Below are positions 46,245-53,831 of a DNA stretch of 64,000 nucleotides, one piece after another. Position numbers and translations under genes: made by a program. The notes under the pieces are model-generated. The model searched no databases. It was not told the origin of the DNA and saw only the letters and a list, made by a program, of their open reading frames with translations. The stretch spans positions 3,551 to 67,550 of the forward strand of contig CAZESB010000004.1 in the NCBI GenBank assembly GCA_964515115.1. Direction: 5' to 3'. The stretch's first letter is position 1, and every line of letters begins with the position of its first letter. The stretch comes from UBA1370 sp964515115. GTDB taxonomy: Bacteria > Patescibacteriota > Microgenomatia > UBA1400 > PJMF01.

Positions 46245-47418
46245 TTTCAATCATCTGCTTCATTACTGCCGCCGTTTCCACTACCGGAAAATCCGGTCCG
46301 AAAAGTTTGAACTTAATTTTGGTAGTTTGCAGTCTTTCTTCAACCATGGCGAAGGCTTCTTGCCAACGAGGGCCGCCGCGACGGATCAACAAATTAAAAT
46401 TACTATCATCTTTATAGGGCGACTCCAGCAGCGAATCAATCAACCCCGCTAAAGTTTCAAAAATATCAGTAAAATTGGCGTTGCTCCCAACCACATACAA
46501 GCCTTTCAAGTTGGGAATAGAAAGGACAATGTCGGTGAGTGCTTTGACCTTTTCGCGCGGAGGATTACCGGAATATTCGGTGTAATTAGCTGGACTGATG
46601 CCAGCCGCCAGCAAGGCATCCATGGCCAGTTGTGACGCACCACCACCTGAAGCCAGCACTCCCACCTCACCAGCAATAAACTCAAAAAAACTCTCGCCCG
46701 CTGCCCCTCGATGATCCATGGCGCTAACCTCTTTGGCTCGCATTTCTCTTTCAGTGGGCGGGCGGCCCAGTGGTGATCTTTCCGGATAACGTTCCCATTC
46801 TTGGTGTCTAAACCTGGCTGCTGTTTCTAGTTCAATTTTGGCATCCAAACAAATATATTGGTTGTCTTTTTTGACAATTGGATTTATTTCCACTAAAATC
46901 GCGTCGTGATCTTTGACTAAATGCCACAAATTCTGGACCGTAGTCAGCAAACCGTGCTCCGCCGGAAAAATTTTCGGCTCTTCAAGAATAGAAAGAGGCA
47001 GGGTGCTGATAGTTTCACCACGGTCGTCCATACCCACGCCGCCAGTAAAACTGAACCGAGCAGTTAGTTGTCTGGAATTGGTGTCATAAGCTAAACTGAG
47101 GTACATTTCGCGATCAAAATTGATAGTTTCTTCTACCAGCACGGCTTGCACCGGTTGGTTATATTGGTCGGTGCTGCTGAGAAGTTCCGCGGCAATAGCT
47201 CGCAACTCAGCTTCGTCATTGGCCTTGCGGATCATGTTCTGCAGCTCGCGGTTGCCGTGAAGCACTTGGGCTTTAAGATAAAGCGGCAGTGACAGATTTT
47301 TTTCTGAAATTAAATTAAGCTCGTCGGCAGTATGGATGAGCACGCCCCGAGGCACTTGCAGGCCGGCGCGCTTCAGTAGCTCCTTGCCTTCTACTTCTGT
47401 AAGGATCAATGAACTCAT
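46228..47418 (-). CDS. Citryl-CoA synthetase large subunit (ATP-grasp, SucC-like)
   Basis: 396 residues. ATP-grasp part with VEINP (176-180) and LDAK (191-194), then a ligase domain with LASGGGASQLAMDAL, ANYTEYSGNPP, GSNANFTDIFETLAG and LLIRRGGPRWQEAF. The last four match animal and chlorobial ATP-citrate lyase rather than succinyl-CoA synthetase, so citrate is the expected substrate. A TATACT 6 nt before ATG 47418 and the absence of a Shine-Dalgarno suggest a leaderless operon mRNA. It heads the ATP-citrate lyase operon. Confidence 0.8.
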   Translation of the reverse strand: MSSLILTEVEGKELLKRAGLQVPRGVLIHTADELNLISEKNLSLPLYLKAQVLHGNRELQNMIRKANDEAELRAIAAELLSSTDQYNQPVQAVLVEETINFDREMYLSLAYDTNSRQLTARFSFTGGVGMDDRGETISTLPLSILEEPKIFPAEHGLLTTVQNLWHLVKDHDAILVEINPIVKKDNQYICLDAKIELETAARFRHQEWERYPERSPLGRPPTEREMRAKEVSAMDHRGAAGESFFEFIAGEVGVLASGGGASQLAMDALLAAGISPANYTEYSGNPPREKVKALTDIVLSIPNLKGLYVVGSNANFTDIFETLAGLIDSLLESPYKDDSNFNLLIRRGGPRWQEAFAMVEERLQTTKIKFKLFGPDFPVVETAAVMKQMIENGHSH

Positions 47419-47424
47419 GGTAAC

Positions 47425-47430
47425 AGTATA
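47425..47430 (-). promoter_or_regulatory. -10 box of the ATP-citrate lyase operon
   Basis: TATACT on the minus strand ends 6 nt before the ATG at 47418, so transcription should start at or next to the start codon. No good -35 is seen. A perfect 10-bp hairpin lies 20 bases further upstream. Confidence 0.5.
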
Positions 47431-47450
47431 ACTTATTTTGCAAAGGTTAT

Positions 47451-47474
47451 GGCCGCCGTCTGTAGACGGCGGCC
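47451..47474. repeat. Perfect GC-rich inverted repeat
   Basis: GGCCGCCGTC, loop TGTA, GACGGCGGCC: a 10-bp perfect stem. It lies between the small membrane protein gene and the ATP-citrate lyase operon, just after the former's stop. No strong U-tract follows on either strand, so it may be a transcript end-stabiliser, a weak terminator or a dispersed palindrome. Confidence 0.7.
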
Positions 47475-47478
47475 AAAC

Positions 47479-47658
47479 TCAACCGCCCAAGTTGCCCAGG
47501 TAAACTAATACCAGGGCAATTCCTAGAAAAAATGCGGTATACCCCAGTCTGTTATCATTTTCATCTTTAGAAATTTTCCCTTTCCAGATGAAAATTAGTC
47601 CAACTGCAACATACACCACAGAAAAAATTAAGAGGATAACTGTCCGTTTTTCTTCCAC
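47479..47658 (-). CDS. Small two-span membrane protein
   Basis: 59 residues from GTG 47658 (AAGGAG stands 7 nt upstream; the TTG at 47664 would be too close). Two hydrophobic segments (VILLIFSVVYVAVGLIFIW and TAFFLGIALVLVYLGNL) are separated by a charged loop KGKISKDENDNR. No family recognised. Its 5' region contains two GC-rich hairpins (47672-47731). Confidence 0.6.
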   Translation of the reverse strand: MEEKRTVILLIFSVVYVAVGLIFIWKGKISKDENDNRLGYTAFFLGIALVLVYLGNLGG

Positions 47659-47671
47659 AGCCAATCTCCTT

Positions 47672-47731
47672 GGCGGCCGCTCCAGAGAGTCAGGCCGCGA
47701 CTTTGTCCACCAGCTGCTGGTGGAGCGCCGC
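47672..47731. repeat. Composite GC-rich palindromes
   Basis: A 9-bp perfect dyad (TCCACCAGC-T-GCTGGTGGA, 47706-47724) is nested near outer arms GCGGCCGCTCC (47673-47683) and GGAGCGCCGC (47722-47731), and GCGGCC/GGCCGC can also pair. The block is much richer in G+C than the AT-rich flanks. It lies in the leader of the small membrane protein gene. Confidence 0.6.
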
Positions 47732-47842
47732 TCAAGCTCCCCAAGCTACCTTAATTCTTATACAATTAATACAAAACTCTGAAAGAAACCAATCATAGTT
47801 GAGTGAAGATTCGATATATATCTAAAAGTATTGGCTGAAAGG

Positions 47843-47882
47843 TTTATATAGTAAAGAATAATTAGGTATAATTTGCTATACT
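47843..47882 (+). promoter_or_regulatory. Promoter region of the response regulator
   Basis: Two overlapping possibilities: TTTATA (47843-47848), 18 bp, TATAAT (47867-47872); and an extended -10 TGCTATACT ending at 47882, 7 nt before ATG 47890. The second would give a leaderless mRNA, consistent with the lack of a Shine-Dalgarno. Confidence 0.55.
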
Positions 47883-47889
47883 AATAAAT

Positions 47890-48588
47890 ATGAACGCAAT
47901 CATTTTGGTTATTGAAGATGAAAAAGATATTCGAGACTTTGTTTCTAAACTGTTGATAGATCAAAGACACACGGTTTATACTGCTGCCAAAGGCATTGAG
48001 GGCCTGGATATGATGGAAAAAGTCAATCCAGACTTGGTTATCCTCGATCTTAATCTGCCCGACATCGACGGCGAGAGTGTCTGCGAACAAATCAAAGACT
48101 CCTATCCGGAAACTCAGGTGATTATGCTCACTGCTAGGGATACTTCCCGCGACCAGGCCAGAGGTCTCAACCTTGGCGCCGATGATTACATGACCAAGCC
48201 TTTTGAGCCCGATATTCTCAAGGCTCGAGTCAACGCCAGGCTGCGCTCCATCGACAGCAACAACGAAGTTTTGCAAGTGGCTGACCTCACCCTCGATCCC
48301 AAAACCCACGAAGTCAAACGCGGCGACCGAGAAATCGAGCTTTCTCCCCAGGAATACAAACTTTTGCACTATTTCATGACCAACCCCAACCAAGTGCTCA
48401 CTCGGGAAATGATTATCGCCCGCATTTGGGAATCCTCTCCGGAGATTGAAACCAGAGTGGTAGATGTTTACGTTGGTTACTTGAGGAAAAAAATCGACGC
48501 CGACGAAAGCACTAAACTGCTACATTCTGTCAGAGGTTTTGGCTACATGCTCAAAGAAAAAGAGCCGGACCCTTCGCTGGAAAGCTAG
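47890..48588 (+). CDS. OmpR-family response regulator
   Basis: 232 residues. Receiver domain 1-120 with acidic pocket E9-D10, phospho-acceptor D53 (LVILDLNLPDIDG), T/S and K (MLTARD; MTKPF), then an OmpR/PhoB winged helix (ELSPQEYKLLHYFMTNPNQVLTREMI; VVDVYVGYLRKKI). It would bind DNA when phosphorylated, probably by one of the two kinases downstream on the opposite strand. It converges with the REC-PAS kinase, 29 bases apart. Confidence 0.93.
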   Translation: MNAIILVIEDEKDIRDFVSKLLIDQRHTVYTAAKGIEGLDMMEKVNPDLVILDLNLPDIDGESVCEQIKDSYPETQVIMLTARDTSRDQARGLNLGADDYMTKPFEPDILKARVNARLRSIDSNNEVLQVADLTLDPKTHEVKRGDREIELSPQEYKLLHYFMTNPNQVLTREMIIARIWESSPEIETRVVDVYVGYLRKKIDADESTKLLHSVRGFGYMLKEKEPDPSLES

Positions 48589-48617
48589 AACGGAAAGTTG
48601 GAAAATGGCTCAAACAA

Positions 48618-50108
48618 CTAATCGCCGTTATCAATCGGCAGTACCACTGTAAAAGTCGAGCCTTTGCCAACCTGGCTAACTACAGAAATCTCACCTCGGT
48701 GCAACTCCACAATTTTTCTGGCCAAAAACAGGCCCAAGCCCAAACCACTAAAATCTTTGGTGGATAAAGACTCTCCGGAATAAAATTTGCCAAAAATTTT
48801 ACCAAGCTCGCTCTCGGGAATACCAATGCCAAAATCGGTCACCTCAATTGTCACCTGCTCACCCTCACCTTTTACCTTCACCTCAATCTGATCCGCTTGC
48901 GGCGAGTACTTGATGGCGTTGTTGATCAAATTTACCAACACTTGGCGGATGCGCTGCTTGTCGCCCCTCAGGTAGAGATCCGCATCCATAGCCACCTTAA
49001 TCGTGTGACCGTGAGTGTCATTTAAATCTTCAATCACTTCATTAACCACCTCGTTCAAATTCATAATCTCAGGGTAATAACTCAATTTTTCCATCTCAAT
49101 TTTGGAAAGATCCAGCAAATCCTCAACCAGTTGGGTCAAATTCTTGAGCTGCCGCTTCATCCGCTTGATGTAATCCGTGCCGGTTTCAATTTTGCCGGCA
49201 GTCACTTCTTCTTCAAGAATGTACAAGCTAGAAAGAATGCTCATAATTGGCGATTTCAGCTCGTGACTGGCAATCTGTAAAAATCTGTCTTTACGCTGAT
49301 CAATGATTTTTTCTCTGGTAATATCAAGATTAATACCCACCCATTGCAGAATCTCACCATCTTCGTCTTTGACCGGCAGACCACGACTAAGAACAAAAAC
49401 CTCATCGCCATCCGGGCCGGTTAATTTCATCTCTTCATTCCACTGTTTGCCGCTAGCCAAAGTCTGTTGCCACTTTTCCCTCAGTCGCTCCACCAACAAA
49501 TCCTGAAAATTAAGCTCCTCAATCTCCTTTAAATCAAGGCCCAGCAATTCTAAAAAACTATAACTGACATACTCTACTCGGCCATCCGTGTCGGTCACCC
49601 ACAAACCATACGGAATTGTTTCGCTAATCAGCTGCCATTGCGCCTCGCGATACTCAGCCTCTTCCCGGAGTAAAGATTCTCGCAGCAGTTGCTCCTGAAT
49701 ATGAGTAGCTTCCCACTGGGAGAGAGCGTAGCGAATCGACCTTTCTAAAATCGAGGTATTGAGCTCGGCTTTCAAAATGTAATCGTTGGCACCGGCCTTT
49801 TGAGCTTCTTGGTCCACTTCCGGACTATCATTGCCAGTCAGCAAAATCATCGGCTTAGTTATCCCCGCTTCCCTAGCCTGGGCAATTAAATCAACTCCCT
49901 TACCGGCACCCAAGTGATGATCCAACAGATAGACATCGGCGCTGTCGGTCAAAATCTCCTGCAAACCTTCTTCAAAATTGGCTATAACCTTGAGTTGACA
50001 ATCAAGAAAACGGGTATCGTTCAAAAAATCCCGCACCAAAAAAGCATCGTCTTGATCGTCTTCAACCAAAACCACTTTGATTTTTCGTTTCTCCGCAATT
50101 TTTGCCAT
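48618..50108 (-). CDS. Hybrid REC-PAS-histidine kinase, soluble
   Basis: 496 residues without membrane spans. N-terminal receiver domain (D63 in YLLDHHLG), a connecting helix, a PAS domain (~155-265, ISETIPYGLWVTDTDGRVEYVS), HisKA with H282 (ASHELKSP) and a HATPase domain (NLINNAIKYSP; DFGIGIP; GLGLGLFLARKIV). The receiver at the N-terminus suggests that it takes phosphate or a signal from another kinase, perhaps the membrane kinase at 50617 via the single-domain regulator between them. Confidence 0.92.
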   Translation of the reverse strand: MAKIAEKRKIKVVLVEDDQDDAFLVRDFLNDTRFLDCQLKVIANFEEGLQEILTDSADVYLLDHHLGAGKGVDLIAQAREAGITKPMILLTGNDSPEVDQEAQKAGANDYILKAELNTSILERSIRYALSQWEATHIQEQLLRESLLREEAEYREAQWQLISETIPYGLWVTDTDGRVEYVSYSFLELLGLDLKEIEELNFQDLLVERLREKWQQTLASGKQWNEEMKLTGPDGDEVFVLSRGLPVKDEDGEILQWVGINLDITREKIIDQRKDRFLQIASHELKSPIMSILSSLYILEEEVTAGKIETGTDYIKRMKRQLKNLTQLVEDLLDLSKIEMEKLSYYPEIMNLNEVVNEVIEDLNDTHGHTIKVAMDADLYLRGDKQRIRQVLVNLINNAIKYSPQADQIEVKVKGEGEQVTIEVTDFGIGIPESELGKIFGKFYSGESLSTKDFSGLGLGLFLARKIVELHRGEISVVSQVGKGSTFTVVLPIDNGD

Positions 50109-50151
50109 AGTTTGACCTGCTCTCTCAATCTCAGCTCAGACAACAACCAGC

Positions 50152-50610
50152 TCACGCCGCAGGCAACTCCACAGTTTTAAACCAATACTCCCCAATCATT
50201 TTCATGGTCTTGACCAGCTCTTCATACTTAATTGGCTTGGTAATAAAGGAATTGCTGCCCAAATTGTAAGTTTCCATGATATCTTCTTGTTGTTTGGAAG
50301 TAGTCAAAACCACCACCGGAATTGACTTCAGTTTGAGGTCGGACTTGAGTTGCTTAAGCACTTCCCGTCCATCCATCCTGGGCATGTTGAGGTCCAGCAA
50401 AATTAAATCAGGCTTAGGATTTTGCGCCACTTCACTCTGAAAATCTTTACGATTGTATAAATAATCCAGCGCTTCTTCGCCATCCTCAACCACCTTAATC
50501 ACGCAGGAAAGTTTGCTTTCTTCAATCGCGTCTTTGGTTAAAAGGACGTCATCCGGATCATCGTCCGCCAATAAAATCACGATTTCCCGATCTTTTTTAG
50601 TATGGTGCAT
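50152..50610 (-). CDS. Single-domain response regulator (Rcp1/CheY-like)
   Basis: 152 residues, a receiver domain only: acidic pocket ADDDPDD, phospho-acceptor D73 (LILLDLNMPRMDG), VVLTTSK and TKPIKYEEL. The long form with YNRKDF before D73 resembles Rcp1-type regulators that serve phytochrome-like kinases. It lies between two kinases on the same strand, six bases from the membrane kinase, fitting a phosphorelay shuttle. Confidence 0.9.
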   Translation of the reverse strand: MHHTKKDREIVILLADDDPDDVLLTKDAIEESKLSCVIKVVEDGEEALDYLYNRKDFQSEVAQNPKPDLILLDLNMPRMDGREVLKQLKSDLKLKSIPVVVLTTSKQQEDIMETYNLGSNSFITKPIKYEELVKTMKMIGEYWFKTVELPAA

Positions 50611-50616
50611 TGGCTC

Positions 50617-51765
50617 CTACTTTTTTCTTATCTGAGTGAGAGGCAACATAATCTCAAAACTGGTGCCCTCACCCTCTATACTGGATACACTTATTTTACC
50701 ATCATGACGCTCCACTATGCGTCGCACCACTGCCAAGCCAATGCCGGTACCTTCATACTTAGATCTCCCATGCAAACGTTGAAAAATGTTGAAGATTTTT
50801 TCCTGATACTCCGGCGGAATACCAATACCATTATCAGTAATTGAAATTTTGCAATATTTTCTCAGATTGTCGCCGTTATTGTTAGTGACCTCAACTACTT
50901 CACTGCTGATTTCCACAATTGGCTCACGTTGCCGATGTTTAAATTTCAAACTATTACTGATAAGATTTTGAAACACCTGAGAAAGCTGGGTGGGATTGCC
51001 CTCTATTTCAGGCAAGTTTTCCACGATGATTTCCGCGCGTTGTTCTTCAATTCTGATTTCCATATCGGAAATGACGCCACTAACAACAGCATTAAGTGAC
51101 ACTTTTTTGATGGGAATATCGGTATTAGCTACCCGAGCAAACATCAACAAACTCTCTACCAGCTGCTTCATTCTTTTGGCGGAGCTTTGCATCCGCTTGA
51201 GATAATTGAGCGCCTCATCAGAAAGTTCTGCCCCATATTTAGCTTCTAACCGATCACCAAAAGCTAGAATCTTCCTGAGCGGCTCTTGCAAATCGTGTGA
51301 GGCAATATAAGCAAAATCCTGTAATTCCTGATTGCTTCTTTGCAGTTCTTCGTTGGTTAATTGCAGCTGCTCGGTGCGTTTTTTCACCACCGCTTCCAAC
51401 ACGGTCTTGATTTGCCGTTGTTGGTCCAAAAGCCAGCTGAAAGCAAAGCCCACCATGATGTAGGTGATGATAATTTCGAAATCCTCGGTGTAGAGCAACT
51501 CAAATTGGTTATAAGGCGGCAGGAAGTAGTAAAAAATGGCAATAATCGAGCTTAAAGTGGCCGCCACACCAGGGCCAAAACCGCCGTAAAAAGCACTGAT
51601 AAAGACGCTAAAAAGGATAAATAAATAGGGCGTTTCGCGCGATAGGCCCTCTAAAACCGTCAATTTCAACCAAACAAATAAAGCCACAGTAATAAAAATA
51701 AAAACATAGGAAAGAATGACTCTAAAGATCGGATGATTGACAATCCTGCTCAGCTTATTGCTCAT
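50617..51765 (-). CDS. Membrane histidine kinase with DUF4118-like sensor
   Basis: 382 residues from ATG 51765. Four N-terminal membrane spans (~14-34, 46-60, 65-84, 97-114) in the KdpD/DUF4118 pattern (PYLFILFSVFISAFYGGFGPGVAATLSS), a coiled linker, HisKA with H157 (IASHDLQEPLRK) and HATPase (NLISNSLKFKH; DNGIGIPPEY; GTGIGLAVVRRIVERH). This kinase type often has no outer sensor domain. A TACAAT lies 10 nt before the start. It heads the kinase-regulator-kinase operon. Confidence 0.92.
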   Translation of the reverse strand: MSNKLSRIVNHPIFRVILSYVFIFITVALFVWLKLTVLEGLSRETPYLFILFSVFISAFYGGFGPGVAATLSSIIAIFYYFLPPYNQFELLYTEDFEIIITYIMVGFAFSWLLDQQRQIKTVLEAVVKKRTEQLQLTNEELQRSNQELQDFAYIASHDLQEPLRKILAFGDRLEAKYGAELSDEALNYLKRMQSSAKRMKQLVESLLMFARVANTDIPIKKVSLNAVVSGVISDMEIRIEEQRAEIIVENLPEIEGNPTQLSQVFQNLISNSLKFKHRQREPIVEISSEVVEVTNNNGDNLRKYCKISITDNGIGIPPEYQEKIFNIFQRLHGRSKYEGTGIGLAVVRRIVERHDGKISVSSIEGEGTSFEIMLPLTQIRKK

Positions 51766-51921
51766 GCTTGAGGTTATTGTATCGCAGCCGCGCTCTGCGT
51801 AACAGTCGCAATCACTGCCACCAGCTCTTGCACAATTCTTACTCAAAAACATATATTTCATTGAAGTAAAGTCATTACTATTTTAGTTAGTAAAAGTTAA
51901 GAATTATAAAGAAAGGTTAAT

Positions 51922-52176
51922 ATGGGCATCATCATGATGGTGATTTTAGGACTGATAGCAGGTTGGGTAGCTTCAATTATTATGGGCACCAATCAAAGCC
52001 AAGGTCTGATTGGCGATATCATTCTTGGTATCGTCGGCGCTTTGCTCGGCGGAATGATTATGAGCGTGCTTGGGTTTGGTGGCATTACCGGCTTTGATCT
52101 TTACAGTTTACTGGTGGCGGTCTTAGGCTCGGTGATCTTAATCGCTCTGGGTCGCGCCTTAATGAGAACGAGCTAA
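51922..52176 (+). CDS. GlsB/YeaQ/YmgE family membrane protein
   Basis: 84 residues, three hydrophobic segments with the family's glycine-rich pattern GLIAGWVASIIMG...GLIGDIILGIVGALLGG. Members are called transglycosylase-associated proteins; they are linked to stress response, but the function is unclear. AAAGG precedes ATG 51922 and a strong terminator follows, so it is a one-gene unit. Confidence 0.88.
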   Translation: MGIIMMVILGLIAGWVASIIMGTNQSQGLIGDIILGIVGALLGGMIMSVLGFGGITGFDLYSLLVAVLGSVILIALGRALMRTS

Positions 52177-52203
52177 AAATCAAAAAATCGGACAGATTAG
52201 CGA

Positions 52204-52236
52204 AGAGCTCTGGATAAATTCAGGGCTCTTTTTATT
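52204..52236 (+). terminator. Intrinsic terminator
   Basis: Stem AGAGCTCTG / CAGGGCTCT (9 bp with one G-U), loop of 8, then TTTTTATT. It follows the YeaQ-like gene by 27 bases. Confidence 0.85.
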
Positions 52237-52278
52237 GATTTCTTACAGGCTTGTTACACTAACTTTAATTCAATTTGA

Positions 52279-53496
52279 ATGACAACCCATATAGTTGCGG
52301 TAGTGATTAAGCTGAACCGAATTATCAGCGAATTGGCTGAAACCAACCAAAAAAATAAAAGCGAGCAGGTTTTTGCCGTGACCGCTTACGAAAAAGCCGG
52401 CAAGTTAACTTTGCCGCTACTCAAGAAAAGAATTAAGTCGCATTTATTAAGTGGTCTACGCGGCCACTCTCAATTGGCTTCTCTTTCCCAAATGCACGAA
52501 CGGTTGATCAACCACGCACTTGAGTTGATAGAAAATCTAAAAAATCGGCAAGAGGGCATGGTGCTTTTTTTCCAATTTAATGCGGAAAAGTTAGAGCGTG
52601 AAGCTCCAAAAAACCTTAAAAACAATGATGCTCTCATTTCCAAAGCCATCTCCTTGCCTGCAGAGCCAGAAACTTATTTGTATGTGGGTAATATTTTTGA
52701 CTTTACCCCTCTATTCCGTTACTTGCGAATGATTCCTTTGGCGGTCATAGTTCAGGTGGAAAATCAAGAAGCGCGGATTTTCTCACTGATTGGCTCAACC
52801 ATCGAACAGTTGGCTTATCTGGAAAATAAACATAACGAACCAACGGAAAAAGAATACCGAGAAATTCACCGACCAGGAAAGCAAAATATGGTTCAGTACG
52901 GCACCGGGGAAGAAAATGTCGCCAGACGTCAGCTGAGTGCCAATAAAGTGTTTTTGGATGAGGTGGGGGCGGAAATTGAAAAGGCTTGGAAAAAAAATGG
53001 CTGGAAAAACCTGCTTGTTTACGCCTCAGAAAATTACCGCCCTTTCATTGAACAGTGGGTGGAGAAATTTAAGGACGCAATTCAGTTCCCCCCAGTGGTA
53101 GAGTACAAATTTATCAAAGAAAAAAATAATTTACGGGAAGATGCTACAGACAGGCTGGCAGCCTACAACAAGCAGATTATTAAAGCTAGTTTCGCTCAAG
53201 AAAGGGAAGATTTTCAGCATTTTGTTGCCGGCTGGAAAGATGTCACCAATGCCGTGCGGGAATTTAGGGTACAGAAACTTTATATCAGTCTTGATCAAAC
53301 CAAAAAACGAGCAGGTTACATTTTAAATCACGAGCTGCCCTACTCCTACCCGGTCAACGAAGCCAAAAGAGTCAACAATCTTTTGCCGTGGCTGACACAA
53401 GGAGTGATTGCCGCCGGAGGAGAAATCATTGTCGCTCAAACTCTGGAAGATTCCGGCCAGTATCCGGTCGCTGCCAAACTTCGGTATAGCGGGTGA
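52279..53496 (+). CDS. eRF1-like protein (baeRF family, tentative)
   Basis: 405 residues, soluble. The overall layout is that of bacterial archaeo-eukaryotic release-factor-like proteins: an N-terminal domain with a YLYVGNIFDFTPLFRYLR strand-helix, a middle domain with VQVENQEARIFSLIGSTIEQL, a charged loop, VYASENYRPFIEQW, and an L7Ae-like C-terminal domain ending PWLTQGVIAAGGEIIVAQ...VAAKLRYSG. No GGQ motif is seen. Such proteins may act in ribosome rescue or ribosome-linked signalling. An extended -10 (TGTTACACT) lies 18 nt before the start and no Shine-Dalgarno is present. Confidence 0.55.
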   Translation: MTTHIVAVVIKLNRIISELAETNQKNKSEQVFAVTAYEKAGKLTLPLLKKRIKSHLLSGLRGHSQLASLSQMHERLINHALELIENLKNRQEGMVLFFQFNAEKLEREAPKNLKNNDALISKAISLPAEPETYLYVGNIFDFTPLFRYLRMIPLAVIVQVENQEARIFSLIGSTIEQLAYLENKHNEPTEKEYREIHRPGKQNMVQYGTGEENVARRQLSANKVFLDEVGAEIEKAWKKNGWKNLLVYASENYRPFIEQWVEKFKDAIQFPPVVEYKFIKEKNNLREDATDRLAAYNKQIIKASFAQEREDFQHFVAGWKDVTNAVREFRVQKLYISLDQTKKRAGYILNHELPYSYPVNEAKRVNNLLPWLTQGVIAAGGEIIVAQTLEDSGQYPVAAKLRYSG

Positions 53497-53516
53497 GCCA
53501 GTGATTAAATGATTAG

Positions 53517-53831
53517 CTACCGAGCAGTATCACGATCATCCAGGAAATTTTCCTGTACTTGTTCAGAGGTAATAATTTGGTTTAAGAACGGCACGTAATC
53601 GAGAGTTACCAACAGTCGGGCTAAAATAGCAATCGCCACCCCAGCAATCAAAGTGGCGCCAATTACATAACCAATTCCCTGAATGATGGCAAAAACAAAC
53701 AAGTACTTAAAGCTCGTTTTCTTCTCCAACCGCTGATTGAGAAGAATGAGTTGGTTTTCTAGATTTTCTAGGTTTTGCAGATTCTTTAGCTGTGCTTGGT
53801 TGGACATGGGCAGGTTTTCCCTTGAACTCAT
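53517..53831 (-). CDS. DUF5665-like membrane protein
   Basis: 104 residues. A coiled-coil N-terminus (LKNLQNLENLENQLILLNQRL) followed by a hydrophobic FAIIQGIGYVIGATLIAGVAIAILARLL segment and a LDYVPFLNQII end matches the DUF5665 pattern. The ATG at 53831 overlaps the stop of the nuclease gene (TAATG), suggesting coupling; ATG 53807, with AAGGGAAAA upstream, is an alternative start. Function unknown. Confidence 0.6.
   Translation of the reverse strand: MSSRENLPMSNQAQLKNLQNLENLENQLILLNQRLEKKTSFKYLFVFAIIQGIGYVIGATLIAGVAIAILARLLVTLDYVPFLNQIITSEQVQENFLDDRDTAR

Noticed and set aside
45312..47418. Succinyl-CoA synthetase (sucCD) annotation
   Set aside because: Key segments (EYSGNPP, ANFTDIF, IRRGGPRWQE, GGDRxxGTTF) follow ATP-citrate lyase, and a citrate synthase-type lyase is next in the operon.
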